DNA of 12,486 bases from RYN-433 sp036558265 (GTDB taxonomy: Bacteria; Planctomycetota; Phycisphaerae; Tepidisphaerales; Tepidisphaeraceae): positions 1 to 12,486 of the forward strand of contig DATBFY010000768.1 in assembly GCA_036558265.1 (NCBI GenBank), in the 5' to 3' direction. Position numbers and translations under genes: made by a program. Each line of letters opens with the position of its first letter. The stretch's first letter is position 1. This document shows, piece by piece, positions 1 to 6,545 of the stretch. The notes under the pieces were generated by a model. It worked only from the letters and a program-made list of their open reading frames with translations. It had not been told where the DNA came from and did not search any database.

Positions 1-2
1 TT

Positions 3-293
3 GGTTTTTTCGCCGCTGTGGAACTGACGGTGGACGGACTGCCGGCCGGTCAAACGACGGCGCGGGTCAGGACGTTTGTGGTGGACGAGGAACGCTCAAA
101 CGCGTTTACGGCCTGGAAAAAGATGGACAGTCCCCGGCAGCCGACCGCCGAGCAATACCGGCGGCTCGAAGAGGCCGGAAAACTCTGGGGCGGGCCTGAG
201 GAGACGGTTGCCGTCAAGGAAGGCAAGGTGACGCTTCCATTCGACCTGGCACGACGAGGCGTGGAGTTGGTGGTGGTGGAGCGGCAGAAGTGA
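3..293 (+). CDS. GH39-like beta-xylosidase, C-terminal fragment (5' end outside window)
   Basis: The frame is open from the left edge and stops at TGA 291-293, so this is the last ~96 residues of a larger protein; the GTG at 18 is probably just an internal valine. The fragment reads VRTFVVDEERSNAFTAW, then KKMDSPRQPT, EQYRRLEEAGKLW and a closing strand LARRGVELVVVE. This pattern (Asp-Glu, Ser-Asn-Ala, Trp-Lys-x-Met-Gly/Asp-Ser-Pro, Pro-Thr-x-Glu-Gln-Tyr, hydrophobic end strand) is what I remember from the C-terminal beta-sandwich of family 39 glycoside hydrolases such as beta-xylosidase. The catalytic barrel is outside the window, so activity cannot be judged. The gene converges on the glycosyltransferase gene, with 16 bases between stops and no obvious terminator hairpin. 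A related GH-A clan fold other than GH39 is the main alternative. Confidence 0.72.
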   Translation, partial: GFFAAVELTVDGLPAGQTTARVRTFVVDEERSNAFTAWKKMDSPRQPTAEQYRRLEEAGKLWGGPEETVAVKEGKVTLPFDLARRGVELVVVERQK

Positions 294-309
294 ACTCGCA
301 CCGGTCCGT

Positions 310-1905
310 TCAATTGTCCGGCGTGACATCGCCCGGGGCGTGGTATTTGTCCGGATCGGACGCCGCGCCCGAGAGGGACTGCGGGCTCAAGTACACGTTG
401 CACCAGTCGCCGCCATAGACGACGTTGCCGATCCAGATCCAGCCCTGGGCTTCGAGTTCCTCCTTGGGGACGATGAGGTTGCGATCGGCGTTGGATTGGC
501 CAAAGATCGGGTCCCAGATAAGGATGGTCCCCGGCGTGTGCTTGTAGACGTTGTCCTTGCCCCAGGCGGCGCCGCGCTTGGGATCGGACTGGGAGAGGTC
601 CATGAAGTAGTAAACGCTGGGCGGGGTGGCCATGACGCGGGGGTAGTCTTGCGCGAGGCCCGGTGTCTTTTCATACCACTCGGCGACGGCCTTGCCCATC
701 AGGTCACCGTCGTAGAGGCGCAGGGGGAAAACCTGGTAGTAGCGATTGGCAAAGATCGGCGTCGTGGCAAACAACCCCGCGACCAGGAACGGCGCGGGAA
801 GTCGAAAGCGCAGCCACACCCACTCCCACCCGCGCGCGACCACCAGGGCCCAGAACGGAGAGACGCTTAGCAGGTACCGCGGCTCGCCGCTGCTGGCCAT
901 CAACCCGAACGTCCAGAGGAAGGTGTGCACGACCAGGACGGCAAGCGGGATCGCCGCGACGAAGAACGCGCAGCGGCGGAAGTGGGCATCGTCGAATGCG
1001 CTGTCAGAGATCGGTGGGTCCTCTGCCCCCCCAAGCCAGGGCACCCAGGGTCGCAGCGCATCCTTCACACAACCCCACGCCCCGACAAACACGAACGGGA
1101 ACATCATCGGCGAGAGGATCACCGGCAGGATCCCGATGAAGTAGTACCAGTGCCCCGAGCCGTACGCGCTCTTGGCGGCGTAAGGCCAGTTCTTCTTGAG
1201 CCACAGATACCACGGCAGGTCGCCCGGACGATCCCACGACACCCAGCCGAAGTAACTCCACAGCAGGCACGGGACCGGAAGGATTGCCAGGTAATACCAC
1301 CGGCGGTGATAGATCAGCGCCGCGATCGCCAGAAGGACCAGGCCCAGGCCCTCGGGTCGGCCGGTGGGCGAGATCGAGACGAGGATCGCCATCGCCAGGA
1401 AGTTCTTCGCCTGGTACGCCCAGAGGGCCAGGATCGCGACCAGCCCAAACGGGATCTCGGTCAGCTCGGAAAACGAGTGCGCGAAGAAAAGCGGCTGTGC
1501 GAACAGCAGGATCGCCGCCATCGCCGGCATGCGCGATCTCTGGTTCTTGGCGACGCGGTAAACCACCAGGGCGCTGGCGACCGCCATCGCCAGGCTCATC
1601 GCGCGCGCCCCCGCGACGCCGGCAAGATTGGCGGGGATCGCGTACACCGCCGTGCACAGGGGCCGTCCCCAGACATTGACGAAGTAACTCCACTCGCGGA
1701 AGGAAAAGCGCGCGAACATGTAGTGCGTCATCGCGTCGGCTTCGAGGAAACCCAGGGAGCGTGCGCCGACCCAGAGGGATAGGGCAGAGAAGATGACGAT
1801 GCCCAGGACCAGGGCGAGGCGGTTGTGGAACGTGCGCGGAGGGGGAGCATCTGGCAGGGAGATTGCCGCAAGGGCCGCGGCGGCGGGCTCACGCAGTTGG
1901 CTCAT
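310..1905 (-). CDS. Polytopic GT-C-like membrane glycosyltransferase
   Basis: A 531-residue integral membrane protein. A short cytoplasmic N-terminus is followed by about nine to eleven hydrophobic segments, the clearest near residues 29-46, 85-118, 126-146, 150-178, 186-221, 255-280, 312-335, 345-363 and 368-384. A soluble domain of about 145 residues follows. The first loop after TM1 carries LEADAMTHY with acidic residues Glu55 and Asp57. An acidic pair there is typical of GT-C enzymes (ArnT/PMT-like), which use polyprenyl-phosphate sugars on the outer face of the membrane. A second loop signature is SSGEPRYLL (338-346). I infer transfer of a sugar to a lipid, glycan or protein acceptor; substrate and exact family are not identifiable by eye. 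The ATG lies 9 bases after the stop of the GT2 gene, without a clear Shine-Dalgarno site, so translation is probably coupled. The GT2 neighbour could make its lipid-linked donor. Confidence 0.7.
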   Translation of the reverse strand: MSQLREPAAAALAAISLPDAPPPRTFHNRLALVLGIVIFSALSLWVGARSLGFLEADAMTHYMFARFSFREWSYFVNVWGRPLCTAVYAIPANLAGVAGARAMSLAMAVASALVVYRVAKNQRSRMPAMAAILLFAQPLFFAHSFSELTEIPFGLVAILALWAYQAKNFLAMAILVSISPTGRPEGLGLVLLAIAALIYHRRWYYLAILPVPCLLWSYFGWVSWDRPGDLPWYLWLKKNWPYAAKSAYGSGHWYYFIGILPVILSPMMFPFVFVGAWGCVKDALRPWVPWLGGAEDPPISDSAFDDAHFRRCAFFVAAIPLAVLVVHTFLWTFGLMASSGEPRYLLSVSPFWALVVARGWEWVWLRFRLPAPFLVAGLFATTPIFANRYYQVFPLRLYDGDLMGKAVAEWYEKTPGLAQDYPRVMATPPSVYYFMDLSQSDPKRGAAWGKDNVYKHTPGTILIWDPIFGQSNADRNLIVPKEELEAQGWIWIGNVVYGGDWCNVYLSPQSLSGAASDPDKYHAPGDVTPDN

Positions 1906-1914
1906 CGCCGGCGA

Positions 1915-3171
1915 TTATGCGGCATCCTGGCGGTGGCGTAAATCGGTGCGGCGAGGTGATCCGGTCCGGTGCGGAGGCTCGGAAGGAGAGGAGTGGTTGG
2001 TCGGAGACTCTTCCAGGGCAGACAAGAATGTCTGCCCCACCGGAGCAGGCTTCTCGGGGCGCAGCTCCGTGCGGAGGCCGCGCACGTCCTGGAGGAACTC
2101 CTTGCGCAGCACGTAACGGGTGGTCGTGGCGGCAGCGAAGCAGTAGAGGAAGAGTTCGAGCGGAGTGATGTGGGCGATGCGGCGCGAGCAGAAGACCGCC
2201 ATGCCGGCGGCGGCGGCCCACTCGCAGAGCGAGATCATCGCGAAGTCGCGCCAGGGGCGGGGGCGGATCAGGAACTCGCGCTGCGTGCGCGTGTAGCGCA
2301 CGTGGAAGACGGCGGTGGCGATGATGGCGGCGGCGTAGGCGATCGCGATGGCCGGGGGTGGGGCCACCAGGCCGTCGGCACGGGACTTGGCCAGTGCCAG
2401 CAGGTAGACGGCGAAACCGACGAGCCACGCCGACGCGGTCGCGATCAGAAACTTGATGACCGGCGAGATCCGCGGGAAGAAGAAATCGTAGAGGCGGCTT
2501 AAGTGTTCGAGGTACTTGAACTGCTGGCGAACGGTGAGTTTCGACTGCCCGGCGTGACGAGTGGCGAAGTGGATCGGCACCTCGACCACGCGCCGGGCGC
2601 CGCACTTGCACATGAGCTCCAGGCCGACCTTGTAGCCGATCGGGGTGAGGTGGCGGGCGCGGGCAAACGTCTCTCGATGGAGGGCGAAGAAGCCGGACAT
2701 CGGGTCGTGGGCGTCGCCGGCGAACGGGCGGGCGAGGAACGTGGCGGCCTTGGAGTTCACGCGGCGGAGGAGGGACCATTCCGACTTCGTCGAGCCGCCA
2801 GCCGTGTATCGGGAGCCAAGGGTGAAATCGGCGCGGTCTTCCTGGAGCGGGCGGAGGAGCTCGGGGATGGACTCGGGCGGATGCTGGAGGTCGGCGTCCA
2901 TGACGACCAGGAATCCGCCTGCGGCCTCGCGAAGGCCATGGAGGACCGCGCCGGCAAGCCCGTCCTTCGGTTCACGGACGATCAGGCGAAGTGGATAGCG
3001 GCGGGCGAGGGCGGCGCAGACGTCGGGCGTACGATCGGGGCTGGAATCATCGACGATCAGGATCTCATAGGTGCCGGCGGCCATCGCGGCGGCGATGCGC
3101 GGGATCAGCAGCGGGAGGTTTTCGGCCTCGTTGAGAGTAGGGAAGATGATGGAGACTTGCGGATCGGACAC
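1915..3171 (-). CDS. GT2 glycosyltransferase, dolichyl/polyprenyl-phosphate mannose synthase-like, with GtrA-like membrane domain
   Basis: A 418-residue protein beginning with GTG at 3171. The N-terminal GT-A domain (about 5-235) shows VSIIFPTLNEAENL, the nucleotide-binding VDDSSPDRT (40-48), the metal-binding DAD (Asp92-Asp94, followed by LQHPP), DPMSGFF (156-162) and RHAGQSKL (205-212). These are hallmarks of DPM1-type GT2 enzymes, which move a hexose from a nucleotide sugar to polyprenyl phosphate. Residues 238-352 hold four hydrophobic segments (238-260, 272-290, 308-328, 334-352) like the GtrA domain often fused to bacterial DPM1 homologues. Residues ~375-418 form a polar, low-complexity tail partly encoded by a palindromic repeat (2016-2037), so the tail is probably a late addition. 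The start is fixed by the first beta strand beginning at residue 6; a GGGA lies too close to the GTG for normal spacing. It probably feeds the downstream GT-C enzyme. Confidence 0.85.
   Translation of the reverse strand: MSDPQVSIIFPTLNEAENLPLLIPRIAAAMAAGTYEILIVDDSSPDRTPDVCAALARRYPLRLIVREPKDGLAGAVLHGLREAAGGFLVVMDADLQHPPESIPELLRPLQEDRADFTLGSRYTAGGSTKSEWSLLRRVNSKAATFLARPFAGDAHDPMSGFFALHRETFARARHLTPIGYKVGLELMCKCGARRVVEVPIHFATRHAGQSKLTVRQQFKYLEHLSRLYDFFFPRISPVIKFLIATASAWLVGFAVYLLALAKSRADGLVAPPPAIAIAYAAAIIATAVFHVRYTRTQREFLIRPRPWRDFAMISLCEWAAAAGMAVFCSRRIAHITPLELFLYCFAAATTTRYVLRKEFLQDVRGLRTELRPEKPAPVGQTFLSALEESPTNHSSPSEPPHRTGSPRRTDLRHRQDAA
2016..2037. repeat. Palindromic repeat inside the GT2 coding sequence
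   Basis: GGGCAGACA and TGTCTGCCC form perfect 9-base arms around the 4-base loop AGAA. On the minus strand it is translated as GQTFLSA within the disordered C-terminal tail of the GT2 protein; another frame would give ADILVCP. From memory, this core recurs many times in planctomycete and verrucomicrobial genomes and yields these same peptides in unrelated proteins; I could not check this. No transposase or flanking duplication is visible, so mobility is inferred. Confidence 0.65.
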
Positions 3172-3179
3172 TCCCTTGT

Positions 3180-3185
3180 GTTATC
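3180..3185 (-). promoter_or_regulatory. Candidate -10 element directly before the GT2 start
   Basis: On the minus strand the hexamer GATAAC is followed after 8 bases by the GTG start at 3171. That spacing would start transcription at or next to the start codon. No -35 match is seen 17 bases upstream (CAAATT). The hexamer overlaps a 6-base inverted repeat, CTTGTG 3175-3180 and CACAAG 3188-3193, which might be an operator or chance. The alternative is read-through from the PEP-CTERM gene 57 bases upstream, with this gene as part of one transcript. Confidence 0.25.
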
Positions 3186-3228
3186 GGCACAAGAGAGGCG
3201 TGAATTTGCTTGCTGTCGTGATCGCGGC

Positions 3229-4326
3229 TCAGGCCCTGCGGCGGCGGGCGAGCAGGCCGACAGCACCGATCGCCAGCAGCGCGGTCGTGGCGGGCTCGGG
3301 AACCACGCCGGAGACGATCACATCGCGCGCGATCCGGGCGTCGGCGGCGGTGTACGTCGGCGTGCGCGACAGCAGGGTGAAGGGACTACCGGACTCGGCG
3401 GCGAGCAGTTCGGCCTCGGTAAAGGGGCGGAGCGACCCGATGGTGGACGTGTCGCGGGTGGAGACGAGCAGGTTGTCGGCCTGGTCGAAAGTCAGGGCGT
3501 CCACGAACGCGGCGACGGTGTCGTTGGTGAGCCGGAAGGGTGCGGCGGTCGGGAACGTGCCGGTCGCCGGATCGAAATCAACTTCGTACAAACCGTCGTT
3601 GCCCATCGGGACCAGGATCTTATTACCGCGCGGATCCAGGACGGACTCGGCGGAGAGGGTGAGCTGCGTGCCGCTGACGGGCCCGTTGCCGGTCGGCGTG
3701 GTCCAGGTCTGGTTGGCACCGGTGCCGGTGTTCATGGACCACAGCCTGTTCTGGGTGCGGCTGCTGGTGATCAGGTAGTTGCCATCGCCGCTGAGGGAGA
3801 GTTGGTGCCCGCTGCCGCGGTCGGCGCCGGTGAAGCCGGTGAGGGTGCCCAGTGCGGTTCGGGTGTAGGTGCCGCCGCCCGCAGGAGTGAACTTGTCGAT
3901 TGCGCCATTGCTGGAGTAGAGGGTGTAGATCGTGCCGTCAGGTGCGACGGCGAGGTCGCGCAGCGTCGTGCCACCGGTCAGCGAGGTGGAATCGAGGAGG
4001 ACGGTGGAGGTGGCCTGGCCGAGTTGGATCTGCTCGACCGTGAGGCCGGTGCCGCCGGGGTTGCCGGCGAGATAGAGGTTGCCGGTGGCGTCGATCGCCA
4101 GGCCCGGGATGCGCTCGTTGGCGCCGTAGGCGATCTGGCCACCCACGCGCGCGCCGGCGCGGATCTGCGAGAGGTTGGCCATCCCGTTATCGCTGATGAA
4201 CGTGTCGCCCAGTTGCAGGGGCGAATTGAGCGTGGCGGCATGTGCGGCCGTCGCCACGGCGGCCAAGCTCAGTGCGGCGATGACGCGGCGGCCCCTGGTT
4301 CCCACTCCGGACGATTGCTCACTCAT
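3229..4326 (-). CDS. PEP-CTERM sorting domain protein, beta-propeller-like
   Basis: From ATG 4326 this gives 365 residues. The N-terminus MSEQSSGVGTRGRRVIAALS continues into a short hydrophobic core ending AAHA before ATLNS, a typical Sec signal peptide cleaved near residue 30. The body is rich in Gly, Thr and Asn with repeated blade-like units such as IDATGNLYLAGN, VAPDGTIYTLYS, LSGDGNYLITSS and VDFDPATG, which suggests an NHL/SMP-30-like beta-propeller. The end is VPEPATTALLAIGAVGLLA then RRRR: Pro-Glu-Pro, one transmembrane helix and an arginine cluster, the exosortase-recognised PEP-CTERM tail. The protein is thus exported and processed at the membrane; its role is unknown. The frame extends upstream to 4362 (in-frame ATG at 4344), but that adds residues ahead of a good signal peptide and would overlap the predicted promoter. 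The gene is read divergently from the GH-A hydrolase across 155 bases. Confidence 0.87.
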   Translation of the reverse strand: MSEQSSGVGTRGRRVIAALSLAAVATAAHAATLNSPLQLGDTFISDNGMANLSQIRAGARVGGQIAYGANERIPGLAIDATGNLYLAGNPGGTGLTVEQIQLGQATSTVLLDSTSLTGGTTLRDLAVAPDGTIYTLYSSNGAIDKFTPAGGGTYTRTALGTLTGFTGADRGSGHQLSLSGDGNYLITSSRTQNRLWSMNTGTGANQTWTTPTGNGPVSGTQLTLSAESVLDPRGNKILVPMGNDGLYEVDFDPATGTFPTAAPFRLTNDTVAAFVDALTFDQADNLLVSTRDTSTIGSLRPFTEAELLAAESGSPFTLLSRTPTYTAADARIARDVIVSGVVPEPATTALLAIGAVGLLARRRRA

Positions 4327-4333
4327 GGAAACG

Positions 4334-4362
4334 GTTATCTGCATGTGTGCAATCGATGTCAA
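4334..4362 (-). promoter_or_regulatory. Sigma70-like promoter for the PEP-CTERM gene, possibly leaderless
   Basis: On the minus strand a perfect TTGACA (4357-4362) is separated by exactly 17 bases from GATAAC (4334-4339, four of six matches to TATAAT). The expected transcription start falls at about 4326-4328, on or beside the ATG at 4326, where no Shine-Dalgarno site is present. A perfect -35 with ideal spacing is uncommon by chance in DNA this GC-rich. Confidence 0.5.
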
Positions 4363-4481
4363 CAGAAATGTGCGCCCGTCGTCAGGGAGATTGCCCGCAT
4401 GTAAGATTCGTCACCGGTCTTGAGGGCCGCGGCCGTCACGATTGCTGTATTTTGCCCAATGTATCCAGCGGAAGGACGAGT

Positions 4482-5777
4482 ATGCGCAACCATCCAAGCC
4501 TGAGGCGCGGTGACTGCTGGATCGCAGGAATCCTGGCCGTGCTCGCCTGGCCCGCGCTGGCGGAGCGGGCAAAACTGCCGGAGTTAGCGGTGCCCGATGC
4601 GCTGGGGGTGAACATCCACTTTGTGGACCCGCAGCCGGGCGAAATGCAGATGCTGGCGGAGGGCGGGTTCCACTGGGTGCGGATGGATTTCGGGTGGGGC
4701 GCGACCGAGCGGGCAAAGGGGGAATATCGATTCGATGAGTACGAGCGGCTGCTGAAAGCGACCGAGCCGCACGGCATCCGGGTGGTGTTCATCCTGGACT
4801 ATTCGAACCGGCTTTACGACAGCGGGCTGTCGCCGCACACGGACGAGGGCCGCGCGGCCATGGCGGCGTGGGCGGCGGCGGCAGTCAAACACTTCGCCGG
4901 ACGGCGAGTCGTCTGGGAGATGTGGAACGAGCCGAACATCAAGCAGTTCTGGAAGCCGGCACCGAGCGCGGACGATTACGCCAAGCTGGCGCTGGCGGTG
5001 GGGAAGGCGATCCGAGAAGCGGCGCCGGACGAGCTGTACGTCGGCCCGGCGACGTCCACGATCGACCTGAAATTCCTCGAGACGTGCTTCAAGGCGGGCT
5101 GCCTGGAGTATTGGGATGCGGTGTCGGTCCACCCCTATCGGCAGAAGGATCCGGAAACCGTCGCGGCGGATTACGCCAAGGTGCGGGGGCTGATTGAGAA
5201 GTATGGACCCAAGGGAAAGACGATCCCGATCCTCTCGGGCGAGTGGGGGTATTCCTCCGGCTGGCGGAACTTTGATGAAGAGCGGCAGGGGAAGTATTTG
5301 CCGCGGCAGTGGCTGGTGAACCTGGCGAGCGGGGTGCCGATCTCGATCTGGTACGATTGGCACGATGACGGGCAGGATCCGAAAGAGGCGGAGCATCATT
5401 TCGGGACGGTGCACAACCCGTATCGCAAGGATCAGACGCCGGTGTATGAGCCCAAGCCGGCGTACCTGGCGGCGCGGGGACTGACGCAGGCGCTGGGAGG
5501 ATTCAAGTTTGCGAAGCGGCTGGCGGTCGGCGGGGAAAATGATTGGGTGTTGTTGTTCGTGAAGGGCAGTGACTGGCGTTTGGCGATGTGGACGACGGAT
5601 GCGAAGGCGGGGCACGAGGTGACGATATCCGGCGTAACGGGCGCGTTTGCGGTCAGCGGGCATCCGGGTGAAAAGGTCCAGGAGGTGCGCGCCGACGCAG
5701 CCGGGTTGAAGGTTGAGTTAACCGACCGTGTTCAGTACTTCGTCCCCGGCGAGGTAGGGGTAGCGCCGACCAAGTGA
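4482..5777 (+). CDS. Secreted clan GH-A glycoside hydrolase (GH39/GH5-like)
   Basis: The ATG at 4482 is chosen because AAGGA (4472-4476) lies 5 bases before it and a signal peptide follows at once: RR at 8-9, hydrophobic 12-26, WPALA then ERA, cleaved near residue 27. The frame extends back to 4347, but that part has no protein-like features. The 431-residue product has a (beta/alpha)8-barrel pattern: LGVNIHF, HWVRMDFGWG, then WEMWNEPN with the acid/base Glu150, VSVHPYR, and ILSGEWGYS with the nucleophile Glu254. A terminal beta-sandwich (about 340-425) follows. The two glutamates at the ends of strands 4 and 7 define clan GH-A retaining hydrolases. The family number and substrate are uncertain; GH39 or a GH5-like group fits best. 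It is exported, so it should cut extracellular or periplasmic glycans, alongside the GH39-like gene at the left edge. Confidence 0.83.
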   Translation: MRNHPSLRRGDCWIAGILAVLAWPALAERAKLPELAVPDALGVNIHFVDPQPGEMQMLAEGGFHWVRMDFGWGATERAKGEYRFDEYERLLKATEPHGIRVVFILDYSNRLYDSGLSPHTDEGRAAMAAWAAAAVKHFAGRRVVWEMWNEPNIKQFWKPAPSADDYAKLALAVGKAIREAAPDELYVGPATSTIDLKFLETCFKAGCLEYWDAVSVHPYRQKDPETVAADYAKVRGLIEKYGPKGKTIPILSGEWGYSSGWRNFDEERQGKYLPRQWLVNLASGVPISIWYDWHDDGQDPKEAEHHFGTVHNPYRKDQTPVYEPKPAYLAARGLTQALGGFKFAKRLAVGGENDWVLLFVKGSDWRLAMWTTDAKAGHEVTISGVTGAFAVSGHPGEKVQEVRADAAGLKVELTDRVQYFVPGEVGVAPTK

Positions 5778-5784
5778 ACCAAGA

Positions 5785-5803
5785 CACGGGCGGGACGCCC
5801 GTG
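5785..5803. repeat. GC-rich palindrome between convergent genes
   Basis: CACGGGCG and CGCCCGTG are perfect 8-base arms around GGA. It lies in the 38-base gap between the stops of the glycoside hydrolase and the SDR gene, so a hairpin here could end transcripts from both sides, though no T-run follows. A second small palindrome, TGAAATTTCA (5809-5818), abuts it and includes the SDR stop codon. I recall this GGCACGGGCG-type palindrome as a dispersed planctomycete repeat; not checked. Confidence 0.6.
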
Positions 5804-5815
5804 CCACCTGAAATT

Positions 5816-6529
5816 TCAACGCGGTGTGATGCGGAGTTCCTCGACGACGGCGCGCGGGGGCAGGTTGAGGACCATGAGGACGCAGTCGGCGATGTCCTGG
5901 GGCTGGAGCATCTTCTCGCGCGCCTCGGCGGGCGGCGGTGTCGGGCGCTTCTCGAGGATCTCGGTGTTGATGTCGCCGGGGAAGATGGAGGTGGCGCGGA
6001 TGTTGTGCCTGGCCTCCTCGACGTTGATCGACTGGGTGAGTCCGGCGAGGGCGAATTTCGACATGACGTAGGAGGCGCCCGAGAGGATCGACGCGTTCTG
6101 GCCGGCGATCGAGTTGATGTTGACGATCGTGCCCCCCTGCTGCTTGCGCATAGCGGGGAGAACGGCCTGGATGGTGTTGAGCGCGCCGGTGAGGTTGACG
6201 TCGAAGACCTCATGAAAACGCTGGTCGGTCATGTCGGCCAGCGAACGGTTGGGAATATTGGTGCCGGCGGCGTTGACCAGCGCGTCGATGCGGGCGAAAC
6301 GCTGGAGGATCGAGCGGACGACGGACGCGACGGCGGCGTTATCCACGATGTCGCAGGGATGCGGGTGCAGGCGGGGTCGGGCACCCTCGGGGGCGAGATC
6401 GACGGTCTTGCGGAGGGCATCGGCCCGGCGGGCAATAAGGGCGACCTCCCACCCGGCAGAAGCGAGTGCGATCGCGGTGGCGCGGCCGACTCCGGAGGAT
6501 GCCCCGGTGACGATGGCGATTCTGGGCAT
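5816..6529 (-). CDS. Short-chain dehydrogenase/reductase (SDR family oxidoreductase)
   Basis: A 237-residue classical SDR. The Rossmann fold starts at once with IAIVTGASSGVG (glycine motif 8-15); Arg34-Arg35 after strand 2 suggest NADP(H) preference. NAAG is at 86-89, Asn112 in VNLTG, and the catalytic set is Ser140 (NINSIAG), Tyr154 and Lys158 (YVMSK). IFPGDINTEI near 180 matches the PG loop. The usual length is about 250, so the protein is complete. The ATG at 6529 is preferred because it leaves two residues before strand 1 and a weak GGAA 6-7 bases upstream. Starts at 6562 or 6565 (TTG) would overlap the upstream gene and add 11-12 residues. It follows the Gfo/Idh/MocA gene after 16 bases, so the two are probably co-transcribed and may act on related sugar or polyol substrates. 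The substrate cannot be told from sequence. Confidence 0.9.
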   Translation of the reverse strand: MPRIAIVTGASSGVGRATAIALASAGWEVALIARRADALRKTVDLAPEGARPRLHPHPCDIVDNAAVASVVRSILQRFARIDALVNAAGTNIPNRSLADMTDQRFHEVFDVNLTGALNTIQAVLPAMRKQQGGTIVNINSIAGQNASILSGASYVMSKFALAGLTQSINVEEARHNIRATSIFPGDINTEILEKRPTPPPAEAREKMLQPQDIADCVLMVLNLPPRAVVEELRITPR

Positions 6530-6545
6530 GTGTTTTTCCACGGTG

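Noticed and set aside
925..1782. 285-codon open frame on the plus strand
   Set aside because: It is antisense to the GT-C membrane protein; its product is a charged Arg/Asp/Gln string with no fold signature.
2503..4404. 633-codon open frame on the plus strand
   Set aside because: It runs antisense across two well-supported genes (GT2 and the PEP-CTERM protein) and their gap. Its product is low-complexity Gly/Ala/Glu/Arg with no domain, as expected opposite GC-rich coding DNA.
4347..4481. N-terminal extension of the GH-A hydrolase to an earlier start
   Set aside because: The ATG at 4482 has a good Shine-Dalgarno site and begins a proper signal peptide; the extension would bury that signal behind 45 atypical residues.
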